DNA from: Campylorhamphus procurvoides
Lineage: Eukaryota > Chordata > Aves > Passeriformes > Dendrocolaptidae
Reading direction: 5' to 3'
DNA: 64,000 bases
NCBI GenBank assembly: GCA_013396655.1
Contig: WBMV01008571.1
Coordinates: 186,001 to 250,000, forward strand
Shown: positions 53,836-64,000 of the stretch, one piece after another
Numbering within the stretch: the stretch's first letter is position 1
Layout: every line of letters begins with the position of its first letter
Notes under the pieces: generated by a model
Seen by the model: only the letters and a program-made list of their open reading frames with translations
Told to the model about the DNA's origin: nothing
Databases searched by the model: none
Program-made: the position numbers and the translations under genes

Positions 53836-56800
53836 CTTTGTCCTGTATTTGCCAATATAAGTCAGAGGGTCATTTGATTATAATTCATTTGGCAGAAGTA
53901 ACTCTGCATCCTGACCTTGATTGCTTCCTGCTTCTGAATACACAGAAATACTGACCCAGTCTTACCACAGGGGATGAATCAGTTACATTCCACATTGCAG
54001 AAAACATGGACTTGGTAAATCCACTGCCTTTCAGCCAGTCCTGGCTGGAGGTTACAAATTAGTCACTTCTAAATTCACTCACATAATAGCCAAAGCAAAT
54101 CAGGACAAGCTTTTCCCAACACACTGGAAGAATTAATGCATCAGTTACCTAAGTGAATTAAGATGCTTAACGTACTTTCTCTACCCTATGGCAGGTTGAA
54201 GCATCCTTCAACTAAATTTTAGTTAGGAGAAGAATTATTAGGCATGTATACGCATTGAAAGAGATCTGTCATGTATGAAGAGCAGCTGCTGATATTTATG
54301 CCCTACAGAGAGGCTCGCTTGGAGTTTCATTAAAACAGCCTAATGCTCTGATTTGAAAATTGCACTTGAGAACAATTTATCCCTTCATGCAGATGTGATC
54401 TAACCCCATCAGTCCCTTTTGACATAGCAGTGCTTTTAACATTTTTGGACACATTTGATCATGGAGTCAGCTTGACAATTCTGCTTGAGGGGATTTGTCA
54501 AAGCCATTAGAGTGCAGACTGGGTGCGAGTATCCAAGGGATGTAGTATCACCTGCATTAATCTTCACTGACTAGATGGGACCTCAGTGCTAGATATTTTT
54601 GCCCTCCTCTATAGAGAGCTAATTTAACAGAGACAAGCCTCAAAACAGGAGCTTTACAAAAAGCTTAATCCAAATCCTCAAGATTCAAAACATTTTCATT
54701 CATTCTCTTTCCATTCATTTTCAGCTCTACATGATGTGTTACATTCAGGAAAGCCAAAGAAAACAGCACCCTCAGGAAGGCTGTAGTCTCACTGTTTCCA
54801 AACCAATCAAAACCAGGAAAAATTGCAAAGCAGGCACAAACCCAATCACAAAGCTGAACTGTGCATCCAATCTTACTAAGAAGAAAGGATGTTCAAGGGT
54901 CTGCAGACAGTTTGGTCCCTCAGAAGCAAAGGAGGAACTTGGAAAGACCCAGTTAGCACTTTGAAAATCTGTCAGCTCTTTGTCAGGCAAAGCATACTCT
55001 GAAACAGTAGCACCTGCCTGAAACTCAAGAAGGTGAGATTTTCTATGCTCAATGGGCAGGCTTATGGAAACAGTGACAGAAGAGATGCTGACCACTCAAA
55101 AGATGGCCTTCAAACCTTTCCAAAATGTGGTTCAGAAATGCTACACAGCTGCAACTTTGTGAGTAGGAGGTTCTACCAAATATTAGCATAAGGCTGGAAA
55201 CAGAATCACAGCTTCCTAGTATTCAGGATGCTTCTCAGATTGTTTTCTGGATAATTTCTAACACAAACCAGATCTGAGAAAGGATACTCAGCTGGTTTGG
55301 TATCCTAAAACAAAGCAATTGTTAGATTTCATGCAGTGAGGCTGCAGAGTATTTATCTACTAGCTGCTGTTTTTGTGCACCTCATCAACCTCAGGTACTC
55401 CTAACTTGGTCAGAGGGTACATAAGACCCTCAGTCCTTTGGCAGCTGAAGACAACAAAATCAGAGTACATAGAAATGCAGCCACCTGCACAATCCATGTT
55501 CAACACCTGAGTTTGAAAAGGGGACCAAGGGACTGGATTGTAGAGGACATGAAAACTCACAAATGGGAAAGTATGCAGGAATCTTCCATCCAACACCCTT
55601 TTCTATTCAGTTTGTTCTGTGGCCTGTCCAGTTGTTCTGTTGGTCCAGTCTATAAGGAGGAGAATGAATGTGTTCTTCTGGGAGAGAAGAGCAGAGCTGC
55701 TGAGCAACACATTTCATCCACAGAACAAGTGACAGGCCTGTGAGTAGACAGAAACAGATGAATTCATCCATCTTAACCCCAAAAACAGAGAAGGGAACAT
55801 GTAGATTCCCATTCGGTGTCCAGGGGGCACCAACCCTACCTCAGGGATTAAACACTTGGTCTCCCTCATTCCTCTAGAGCACATTTCTACTTCAGCAGAA
55901 ATGTCCTGGGCTGCCAGCCCAGGGTGGTGAGGACAGCTCTCTGAAAACCTAAAACTCAAGGTATAACTCCTTCCACGCACCTGAGGGAATGGGGCAGGAT
56001 ATTCTGAACTAACCACAGGAATATAACCCACAGACACTTTTGTGACTCTAGCCCACCAGCTGCTGTCTTTAGCAGCAAACACATGGCAAAATCAGAAACA
56101 GAGCTGGGAGCAAAACCATATTTTCAGTTCAGTTACTTTTCCCAGAAGAAATAAATACAAATCACCCAGCCCCAGTTATCAGGTCCAGCACTTAAGCAAC
56201 ACAGTTGGCTTTTCACAGTTTATGTAGCATTTATTATATGTGCATCTTTCCTCCATCTACCTTAAGAAAGCTTCAGAACAAAGCCCAATTTGTTCTCTGA
56301 TTAGCATACGCTGTCTGCCTTTGGGACTCAGATGCACTTCACAGGAAAGGGAATGTGAGCACTCAGGGAAGGTGCCTAATAGTTGTGACAGGTCTTTTAT
56401 TTTGCCTTTCCCAGTAACTGAAACCCAGAGCAGACCCACATCTGTGTCTTGCTTGAGTAGCTGCATCCTCAGTGGAGCCCAGTATTCAAGCCCTTGCAAA
56501 CAGGCCATGCCTTAGACAACAGCCTCCCACCTACAGCAGTGTTGTCCACACTAGGACATGTTCCCAGTTTCCTACTGCCCACTGAGTTCCAAAAGGATTT
56601 TAGTACCTACAGGCTTTACAGCTCCTTGGAAGAAACCATCACAAAAAATTATTTAAAACAGGATTCTGATACCTATTACTCAGCTGTGTTTCCTCCATCT
56701 AAAAACAGAAATAAAAAATGAATCTGGGGTGGGTTTTTTGGTTTTTGTTTTTTTTTCCACAGAGGCAGAGAGTTTCAAGCCATCTTGTTGCTACATTTCT

Positions 56801-57672
56801 ATTTCCTTACAGCCCACTGGAAATCTTCTATTTTAACACTGATAATAAAAAGACATTGCATTTATCCTACCAACAAACATGTTGCCTTCCCTTTGGTAGG
56901 CTGTAAGGGTAGTGCTGGACAGCTATGGAAACAGGGCACTGAGTTAAATAGAGAGTTGATACTGAAGTAAGGATGGGGACTCTGGATCTCCTGGTTCCTC
57001 CTCTTCACACTCATTTCCGAATTGTCTGTTTTCCAAAGAAATTTAAAATCTTGCTGGGAAAATGTGATCAGTACATTTTTAGCTTGGTTTTATTTGGAAA
57101 AGGGTTTACGTAACTACACTTGTTGCCAACACCTCTTCAGCGTTACCTTCAAATCTGCTAACTGGTTTTAGACAAATCTGAGAGGATTAACAGCCTCAAA
57201 GATGGATGGTCCTCACATCCCTGCACTTTCTGGAAACCAGCAATTGAGAGAGACCTTCAGGTTAGCATCTCCAGAGAGGGAGAATGCAGCTGCTCTACAC
57301 AGTCATGCATACACATGTATTTACATACAAAGACATAAACATACATGGTTAGTGACAGACTGACCAACACACACACAGCTCTGGGTCAGCTATTTCCTGC
57401 CTCGTGGAATTCTGCTGGGGACACCCAAGGACAAGAAGCTGTGTGATGGCAACACAAGCTTTCAATGTGCTATCCCTTTTGGACAGCTGGCACAGCTGAC
57501 ATATGGGCCAGGGCTGAGGGACACTGAGCAGGCAATACTTCATCTGCAGAGAGCTCAGGGTGGGTCCAAAATTGATTGGGAGGGGTGAAAAGCACCCCTG
57601 GACAGAGCACAGTGCACACAGCCTCACTGCTCAGAGCACAGTAAGATGTGTGGGTGCTGCTGCACCTTCTTC

Positions 57673-57688
57673 ACCCACCCACCCACCC
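57673..57688. repeat. Short (ACCC)4 repeat
   Basis: Four exact ACCC units, C-rich on the plus strand, within a moderately GC-rich stretch at 57.5-57.9 kb. Confidence 0.9.
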
Positions 57689-60541
57689 AAAGACAGCCAG
57701 TCCCTCGTGGTGGCTCCAGGAGGGGAAGCCTTCATGCTGCCCCAGAGAGCTGAAGTGCTGGGTGATCATGCTTTGTCCTCCCCAGCTGGGCTCCAGGAGA
57801 ATCTCTGTCTTCAAGGCAAAGGCCAGGTTTGGTCAAGTCCTCTTCTGCACTTTGAAGAGCACTATGTCCTTTGGTTAAGACCCAGGCCTCCCAGATGTTT
57901 TCAACAAGGAGACGATCCTTTTGATAGTAACACAGGTGGACACAACTTCTTTTTAAGACAGGGCAGGAAAGGAGAAAGTGCTAGAATATTTCCCAGACTA
58001 CATAACTGTCATGAAAACATCTTTCCCTTGCTGTCAACTCATCTTGATTTGCAGCGGATAATATTTTGATATTTTTTAAAGACCCTAAGGGTCACCAGCT
58101 ACCTTACTATCACAAGCAGAAACATTTTATTATAATAAATAGCTTCAAATCAGATCTGGATCAGAGAAGTAACACTGAAGCAGTGAAATTAGATTACTTC
58201 TTTCTTGTTTCAGGAAGATGAAATCACAAAGCATTTAAAGACAACAATTCTGCTGCTTGCATCCCTCACATTAAGACATGACATAACAGGAGAGAACAAC
58301 GAGGCAGAGATAGCACTGATCCTTTACAGTATGACTTGGGAAAAGTGATACTTCTCCAAAGAGAAGTACTGATGCTCAAATATGACCAATGAGCACTACA
58401 ACACCTATTACATGAGCTGGCCTACAAGCAAATAGAAATGCATGGATTCTGATTGTCTTTACAACTCCCTTGTGTGCTATGTCACCCTTCTGAAGAACAC
58501 AAAGAACTGAATTTTGACAGACACATCAAATCCCTTCCTGTTCTTCAAAGCTGCACAAAAATGCAGTTAAAAAGAAAAGCCTTTTTTTAAATATGATAAT
58601 AGATGTGTGTCTAAAAGAAGGGTATTGAGAGTATTAAAGTAATTTTGAAAGGGAACTCTATCTGTTGCATGTTTGAACTTCTTTCCCATGCAAAGCAGAG
58701 TGCCAAGGAAGAGGAAGGGTGCATATCAAGATCTCTCATGCTACTTTGGGATAGGCATGCAAACAGTGCACAAGAGCCTTCATAGCATCTTATCCAGTTT
58801 CTGTTAAAGTGGTAATTAGTAGTGGAAAAATCACAGCAGGTTTTTCCTGATTTTTTTAATCTAGTTCTAGCTCATGTTTTGTATCTGGTGTTTCAAAGAC
58901 AAATAACTCATTCCTGTGTAATCTGAAGAACAACTTTTTAAAGAATTGATTGGGTCATAACTGCAGAACCACAGAGAATTTCCTCAGGCACATCTCAATC
59001 AAACAGGACTTAAAGTTTCACAGGAAGAAGAGAAGGCGAGCCTCCACCATATGTTGAGATCCTTCCATGCCTAAAATACCTCAAGGACCACCTCCAAAAG
59101 CCACCTAAACTCAGCAGAAAATGTTCCCTTGATTTTAATAACATATTACTCAAAAAACTCCATGTGTTTGCACAGACAAAGTAATCCATCACCACTTGCC
59201 AATTGAAATGAACACATTAAACTCAGATACCTTTTGGTTACTACTGAGTTTCTTTAAGAAACAAAGCCAACAGCACTGAAGCTGTCAAGCCATTAAAGCC
59301 TACGTAACATCTCATTTCACAAGAAGACTGACGCTGTGCTGCAATTCCTTTTTTACAGAACTTAACCAGGAAAGGCAAGCATGCCAGTTTTGCTCATCTG
59401 TCCATCTGATGAGGTAGTCCCAGGTGCACTAGGCTTCTCTTGGGACACAGAAAATCAGATGTGATGAAGACAAAGGTAGGCAAGCCATGACAACCTGTTA
59501 GGAGACACGCCATGTCTGCAGAGAAAACATTTCCTGCTATTTATTTCATACTATTGCAGGCCAAAATGGGTATCTGGTTTGTGCAGCAAAGAACCAAACC
59601 CTGCAAAACACCAGTGAAACTGAATTCAGCAGGGAATTGAATGGCAAGGTGGGCAAGCGAGTTTAGAAGAGAATACAGTACTAGAATTTCCAGGGATAAT
59701 TCATGAAGCAGCTGTCTGAAGAGTCATTTCCTTGGTTCACTTCTCCTGTTAGCATTTGAATGCAAGATATGGCAATAAGATCATATGGAATATGCATGAG
59801 ATGCACTTAATGAGACAGATATAAACTCATAGGAACACAATTGACATCTGTGGACTGACACCAGCTTTACAAGCAGTAAAACACACATTTGTTCAGTGGG
59901 GCTGTTAAGGACTAATCAGGAACAAACAAGTCATTCTTTAATAACAGCCCTGGTCTAGCAAGACTACACCTATTCTTACATTAGTCACCCTACTTTCTAG
60001 CTTGATGCTTGGTCTTGGTGTAGGTCTAGGATATATCTTTCAAACCCTGCTCCTTCTTTACAGCTTTCCTCGGGAAGCGGAAACTTCTCTGTGCGCTGCT
60101 CCCGATACCATCCAGCCTTCCTCCCTACCATGGGAGTGTCTCTTACAAAACTCTCTGATAGGAAAGCAAACATGTCATATCAGCCAGGCAGTTTGCAGAG
60201 GGCCTGTCTGCTTGCTTTAATAGAGCTTTTACCAAACAGCTGCTATTAGTATTAATACTCCACTGCTTTCAGCATTAATTCACTGAACCAAATAGAAAGA
60301 CCCCATGCTTTGGAAAGTCCTGGTTTAAGCAAGGGGACATACAACACCAGTTTAATCTTATTGCAAATCAGCAGAAATTTTACAGAACACATATAAACGT
60401 GCACCTTTGCACATTAGGCACACCGTTAAAGGTAAATCGTCCTGCAGATCTTTCCTAAAAACCTGTGTGGTAAAAATTCACTTATCAGCATTTGAAGTCT
60501 GTTTAAAGGATTGTCCTCATCTTTTGACGCGGTCCTTAGGT

Positions 60542-60553
60542 TCCACCTAGTGG
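60542..60553 (-). promoter_or_regulatory. CTCF-like motif
   Basis: The minus strand reads CCACTAGGTGGA, matching 11 of 12 core positions, preceded by G and followed by A. It lies 1.9 kb left of the CpG island. Confidence 0.38.
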
Positions 60554-62400
60554 CTTTCAACAGCCATGAACAGCAGACTAGCTAGGCATTTATCGCCTGA
60601 ATGCTTATCACATCTGTGTGTCTAGATGAAGAAAAAAATCAGTCTTCTTTTCACGTATGATTTATCTTGCCATCTCCCTGAAAATCCTCTTGGTCTCCTG
60701 AGGGAAATCTTCTACCTACAGTTATTCTGGTTTAAACATCTAAATCCAACGGGTGTTAAAGTGGAGGTTATTCCTGTGCAAACGAGACTGAGCGGATGGG
60801 CTGGCCAAGAGAAGTAGGAGCAGCCCGGAGCTCTGCAGGGCTGCTGTGCCTGTCAGACAGAGCAGCTGCCGCTTCCCTGCCCAGCCAGGTCTCAGCAGGA
60901 TAGCTGCTCTCTTAGCACAGCGGTGCAGACCTGTCACACCCAGCCACATGTGCCCCTCTGAGACGCTGATATTGTCGGCATCGACCCCCTTTCACAGCCA
61001 ACTGAGAAACAGGCACCCTAGACCATGGCTCAGACGACTTACTAGATATGTTTTACCTTCAGGTGAGATGAATTATATCCGAGAAGTGTCTCATTTCCTC
61101 ATTTCCATTGCAAAGAGAAGTCAGCGGTCTTACTGATGGCGTGGTACCACCATCACACATCCCGAATCCCACCCAAGGTGTTTCGCTAGGAAAGGCTCTG
61201 CCTGTTACACAGTATTTGAGGTGTAGCCCGCCCTGCAGTGCGCTCTAAGCAGGCAGCAAAATCTGGAAGCAGGAAATAACAAGACTTACACATTTGCACC
61301 TAAGTTAAAAAGCCCGATGGTGGCAGGTATCCCTGCTATCAAAGACTTATTTGAACACTATTCTGTTCCCAGAATACATCTTACCCTGCTGCTCAGATGT
61401 GTTAGACGATGAAGGTAAATTTGCCTTGTAGCATGAAAAGTGTAAGACAGTTCTGCTCCTTCCTGTTTTAAGGTTATAAAACAATCTATGCTTATATTTC
61501 AGTTCCCTGAGGCATTAGCAGAACGCTCGCCACAGACATTTTAGCCCTCTTTGGAAGAGCTTTACTAGCTTTAAAGAGTCACTCTCTTCAAAGGAAGTGG
61601 GGAAAAGCAACTAAAGAAATGTGAAACTTCATGAATTTATCAGCTGCCACATTAGAGGTCAAAAGCAGATATTTCAAAGTAATTTTAGTGTCTCACATAA
61701 AAAACAAGACAGAGTTCACCAGAACTGGTCTAGCTTGCCCACAGAGATCATATCCATTTAAAGAGAAGGTGAAATGAAAACTAAAGAAAAATAAAAAAAA
61801 AAGAAGAAGTTGACCTAGTTCATGATTTGTGGAGTGTGGGATGGATGAAATGTCTTTAACTCCTTAATGCAGCTTTTTCTGTCTATTCTCATTTTAAGGA
61901 GCTTTACTTTTGGTCACACACACTTTGAGGTTTGCACCCAGCAAATCATGTCTGCTTTTCTAGAACATGACTGCAGTGTGCAGCTAAAACTGCTCGGATT
62001 TATTACCCCGTAGTGGTGTCTCCCAATTTCCTCTCCATAGCTTATCTTTTCACCTTCACCTAAGCTTTCATGGAGCAGGTTTGCATGTGACAGACTGGCT
62101 CTTTTATGCAAAGAAAAGGAGAAAATCCTCGAATGGTTTCAAACTTCCTTGCTCAGTAAAAATCGAGAGAGAAATGAAGGCTGCACTCCGCCTCCCCTGC
62201 TGTGGGGTTCATACCTCATTCAAACCAGACTTGTGGTTTACTTGCAAGAGAGTCAAACCAGCATTTCTGCAACACTTATTTCACCAAACCCGAGAAAATT
62301 TACGACAGCGAGCAGATTATCATCCACTTGAGTTGACCTTCGCCTTACCTCCAGAAACCTCCCCTCGGGAGGGGGCCTCACAGCACTGGGGGGACACTGA

Positions 62401-62456
62401 TGGATGGATGGATGGATGGATGGATGGATGGATGGATGGATGGATGGATGGATGGA
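62401..62456. repeat. Microsatellite (TGGA)14
   Basis: Fourteen uninterrupted TGGA units sit at the left edge of the CpG island. Perfect arrays of this length are usually polymorphic in copy number. The frames across it read as a repeating Met-Asp-Gly-Trp peptide on one strand and Ile-His-Pro-Ser on the other, with no sign of being translated. Confidence 0.98.
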
Positions 62457-62592
62457 CGGCCCGGGGAAACGCGGCATCATTCCTGGGAGGGACCCCTTCG
62501 TGAGCCCTGACACACCCCCCGCCACCCCGGCGATTCCCTCTCTATTTGCAGCAGGTGCGCCCGCCCTGATGAGTGGGATGTGGCTCTCCCTT

Positions 62593-62610
62593 GGGCTGGG
62601 CTGGGCTGGG
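62593..62610 (+). other. Canonical G-quadruplex motif
   Basis: Four GGG runs (62593-62595, 62598-62600, 62603-62605, 62608-62610) are separated by identical CT loops of two bases. This is a tight match to the G3N1-7 quadruplex rule. It lies inside the CpG island about 290 bp before the tRNA. A fifth GGG follows after AAC. Confidence 0.7.
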
Positions 62611-62776
62611 AACGGGATTCACCCCGCCGTGGGCAGCTTTCCCCGTGGAGAGGACACGGGTGAAGGAAGGCTCGGGGGTGCGGCTCAGCGCTGGCGGTGC
62701 TGCCTCCCGATAGCTCCAAGGGCTCGGGACCCTCCGGCGGCGCCAGCGGTGGGAATGGCAGCGCTCCGCCCCAGCC

Positions 62777-62809
62777 GGGAGGAGGGCAGGGCTCGGGGGG
62801 CAGGGAGGG
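62777..62809 (+). other. Second G-run cluster, possible G-quadruplex
   Basis: GGG runs at 62777-62779, 62784-62786, 62789-62791, 62795-62800, 62803-62805 and 62807-62809 are separated by loops of 1-4 bases. This fits the quadruplex pattern on the plus strand, about 90 bp upstream of the tRNA. Several alternative folds are possible. Confidence 0.55.
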
Positions 62810-62905
62810 AGGTGCCATCCCAGTGCCTGCGGCTGGAGGCGCTCCGCGATCCCGGGTGAGAGGCACAGGAGCCGTCGGCAGGGGTGGAACTGATAGGTGG
62901 CTCCA

Positions 62906-62916
62906 TAGCTCAGTGG
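62906..62916 (+). promoter_or_regulatory. Internal A box of tRNA-Thr
   Basis: TAGCTCAGTGG, tRNA positions 8-18, fits the Pol III type 2 A-box pattern TRGYNNANNGG. In this promoter class the A box is bound by TFIIIC and directs TFIIIB upstream of the start. Confidence 0.9.
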
Positions 62917-62948
62917 TTAGAGCACTGGTCTTGTAAACCAGGGGTCGC

Positions 62949-62959
62949 GAGTTCGATCC
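62949..62959 (+). promoter_or_regulatory. Internal B box of tRNA-Thr
   Basis: GAGTTCGATCC covers the T arm and contains the GTTCGANNC B-box core. It is the main TFIIIC contact. Spacing to the A box is normal for an intronless tRNA gene. Confidence 0.9.
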
Positions 62960-62978
62960 TCGCTGGGGCCTGTCATCC

Positions 62979-62984
62979 TTTTTT
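62979..62984 (+). terminator. Pol III terminator of tRNA-Thr
   Basis: A run of six T residues on the coding strand begins 8 nt after the last tRNA base. Pol III stops at runs of four or more T, so the predicted 3' trailer is about 8 nt before the T run. Confidence 0.9.
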
Positions 62985-63339
62985 CCCTCCCTATTTTTGT
63001 TACTGTTTTTTCTCCCCGTACCAAGCAGGGCGTTCGGGGTCGCTCCCCGCCGTCCGGGAGCCACAGAGGGGGCAACAGGGCTGTGCTCTTTGTGTCGCGA
63101 CGCCGCGTCCCCGGGGGTGGCGGTAGGAGGCAGGCGTAATGCTTGGAACTGCAAAATGACGCCACGGGCTCGGCCGCCTCCTCGGAAGGAACGCAAAGTG
63201 CGGCCCCGGCTGCTCTTCCCAAATAAATACATCCTGTGAGGAACTCGGTTCTGGGGGTTGTTACGCGCAGTGTCCGCCCTTCGTGGTTCCACCGCATGGC
63301 TCAGGTGTAACTCGGGTGTTCGAGGGTCGCTCTCCTCTA

Positions 63340-63535
63340 CACCACTTTAAAACCATCCCGCCCTGTCCCGACTCTACGTGCCCTTGTCAAATCTCCCTCT
63401 TCATCTCTCCTTACGGACTAGAAACCTGCTCTAAGGTCTCCCTGGAGAGAGGGAGTCATCGCCTCTCCAGGCTGAACAGCCCCAGTTCTCTCAGTCTGTA
63501 CTCGTGGGCGCTGCTCCAGCCCTCTGAGCATCTTT
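63340..63535 (-). mobile_element. CR1 LINE internal fragment
   Basis: CACTTTAAAACCATCCCGCCC opens the match, followed by ACGTGCCCTTGTCAAA and TCTCCCTCTTCATCTC. After GCTCTAAGGTCTCCCTGGAG come CTCTCCAGGCTGAACAGCCCCAGTTCTCTCAG and GCTCCAGCCCTCTGAGCATCTTT. All are antisense CR1 blocks in the right order. The extreme 3' octamer is missing, so the copy is truncated on both sides. It abuts the right edge of the CpG island. Confidence 0.88.
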
Positions 63536-64000
63536 AATAAGAAAACATAATGTAATTTCATTGTCTGAAAAGCAACTAGTCTTGAAATATACTTTTCACT
63601 GCATTTCAGTTGAAGGACAGAAAAAAAAAAAGTGAGGTCATGGACATATCTATTTTTTAATCAAAGATGAAAGTCCTGACATTTGGAGGCATATGGATTT
63701 ATTAGGTGGTCATACACAGCCAAATCTTACCTGTGAATGTCCATCAAATGCTCTAATAATCACTTCTGTCAGAAAAGGACAGCGTAGGAGGATTTGCAAA
63801 GAATGTTGACGTTAGGAGGTTATTGTTGTTTAGGTTTAATAAAACACATACAGAGACTTCTAACAATGCTGGGAACAGAAGCACACCTGGGAGCACAAAC
63901 AAGTCAGTCAAATTCTCTTTTATTTGGTCAGTATTTGTTTCACCACCTTATAAGTGACTTGCTTATTGTGGTACATCACTGAGCTTCAAAAGTTGCTTCT
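63536..64000. other. Non-coding AT-rich right flank
   Basis: A return to AT-rich, CpG-poor sequence with an A-run near 63621. The window ends without a recognisable exon. Confidence 0.6.

Larger units (their letters stand above)
53836..62400. other. Non-coding unique sequence up to the island
   Basis: A 169-codon plus frame (57560-58069) lies in moderately GC-rich sequence but has low-complexity, unstructured content and no domain. A 122-codon minus frame (55714-56082) is likewise unsupported. CpG frequency rises at about 60.8-61.25 kb ahead of the island. One CTCF-like motif lies at 60542. Confidence 0.5.
62899..62971 (+). tRNA. tRNA-Thr (anticodon TGT)
   Basis: A full 73-nt nuclear tRNA that decodes ACA threonine codons in cytosolic translation. 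The acceptor stem GGCTCCA (62899-62905) pairs with TGGGGCC (62964-62970), allowing G-T wobble, and the discriminator base is T at 62971. The D arm is GCTC/GAGC. The anticodon stem CTGGT/ACCAG closes the loop CTTGTAA, with T33 at 62931 and the anticodon TGT at 62932-62934. The T arm holds TTCGATC flanked by a 5-bp stem. There is no intron, and the CCA end is not encoded, as expected for a eukaryotic nuclear gene. All helices are intact, so this is not a pseudogene or a tRNA-derived SINE: there is no SINE body or poly-A tail behind it. It lies alone in a CpG island, with a Pol III terminator 8 nt downstream. It closely resembles vertebrate tRNA-Thr-TGT genes as I remember them. Confidence 0.97.
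62455..63330. promoter_or_regulatory. CpG island around tRNA-Thr
   Basis: The composition changes abruptly from the CpG-poor, AT-rich sequence to the left. By eye I counted about 50 CpG dinucleotides in 62641-63240 (600 bp), while most 60-base lines elsewhere have none or one. The tRNA lies near the middle. Such islands in birds usually mark an unmethylated promoter, which may serve Pol II, the tRNA gene, or both. No coding exon was recognised. A GGGTGAGA match to a splice donor (GT at 62856-62857) is one possible end of a first exon on the plus strand. The island ends where a CR1 fragment begins on the right. Confidence 0.85.

Noticed and set aside
57560..58069. 169-codon plus-strand frame
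   Set aside because: No recognisable domain, low-complexity start, moderately GC-rich context, and no promoter or splice context I could defend.
62697..63126. Plus-strand frames through the tRNA (69-80 codons) and the frame containing a Met-Asp-Gly-Trp repeat
   Set aside because: SIAQWLEHWSCKPGVASSILAG and HSSVVRALVL are sense-strand translations of the tRNA. The repeating peptide is only the TGGA microsatellite.
62477..63292. 271-codon minus-strand open frame across the CpG island
   Set aside because: It is long because the sequence is GC-rich. Its segment GSNSRPLVYKTSALTTELW is the well-known false peptide made by reading a tRNA gene backwards. The rest is low-complexity Pro/Arg/Gly sequence with no domain.
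63297..63328. A second tRNA-like element (TGGCTCAGGTG followed by GTTCGAGGGTC)
   Set aside because: A-box and B-box look-alikes are only about 10 bases apart, and no acceptor or anticodon stem can be drawn. The B box also lacks its final C.
1..64000. Prokaryotic systems, CRISPR arrays and endogenous retrovirus genes
   Set aside because: No regularly spaced direct repeats, no operon-like coding density, and no gag, pol or env frames or paired LTRs were seen on either strand.

Overview
This window looks like avian nuclear DNA, and almost all of it is non-coding. The main evidence is eight CR1 retroposon copies of the bird type. Their 3' ends carry the usual ATTCTGTG-like octamers, seen as CACAGAATCA or CATAGAATA in antisense copies. 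Most are heavily 5'-truncated. Other repeats are sparse, the base composition is AT-rich and CpG-poor over about 62 kb, and there is one compact, very CpG-rich island near the right end. Nothing looks prokaryotic: there are no operons, no dense long frames and no CRISPR arrays. I cannot name the species.

The only gene I can support is a complete nuclear tRNA-Thr (anticodon TGT) at 62899-62971, plus strand, with intact A and B boxes and an oligo-T RNA polymerase III terminator just downstream. It sits inside the CpG island (about 62455-63330), with G-quadruplex motifs upstream and a perfect (TGGA)14 microsatellite at the island's left edge. The open frames across this block are shadows of GC-rich sequence and of the tRNA. 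No protein-coding exon could be recognised anywhere in the window. The longest frame outside the island (183 codons, 4879-5430) is antisense to a CR1. The others lie in unique sequence without recognisable domains.

Layout: 1-4711 unique; 4712-5585 CR1; 5586-12734 unique, with a GATA-motif cluster near 8.6-8.9 kb, a MIR-like SINE at 10.4 kb and a double inverted repeat at 10.67 kb; 12735-13960 an old CR1; 14-31.6 kb mostly unique, with two CTCF-like sites near 15.1-15.7 kb and a second MIR-like SINE at 17.1 kb; 31665-31935 an old CR1; 32623-32646 a 24-bp perfect palindrome; 34071-34288 a CR1; 34.3-46.3 kb unique; 46311-46514 the only plus-strand CR1; 46640-46760 a third MIR-like remnant; 47272-47390 and 53725-53835 short CR1 tails; 53.8-62.4 kb unique; then the CpG island with the tRNA, a further internal CR1 fragment (63340-63535), and ordinary sequence to the end.

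I did not find a convincing new biological system. The items most worth checking are the CpG island as a possible unannotated promoter around the tRNA, the CTCF-like and GATA-like motif groups in the gene desert, and the isolated perfect inverted repeats. All repeat and motif calls were made by eye from remembered consensus patterns, so repeat boundaries are approximate.
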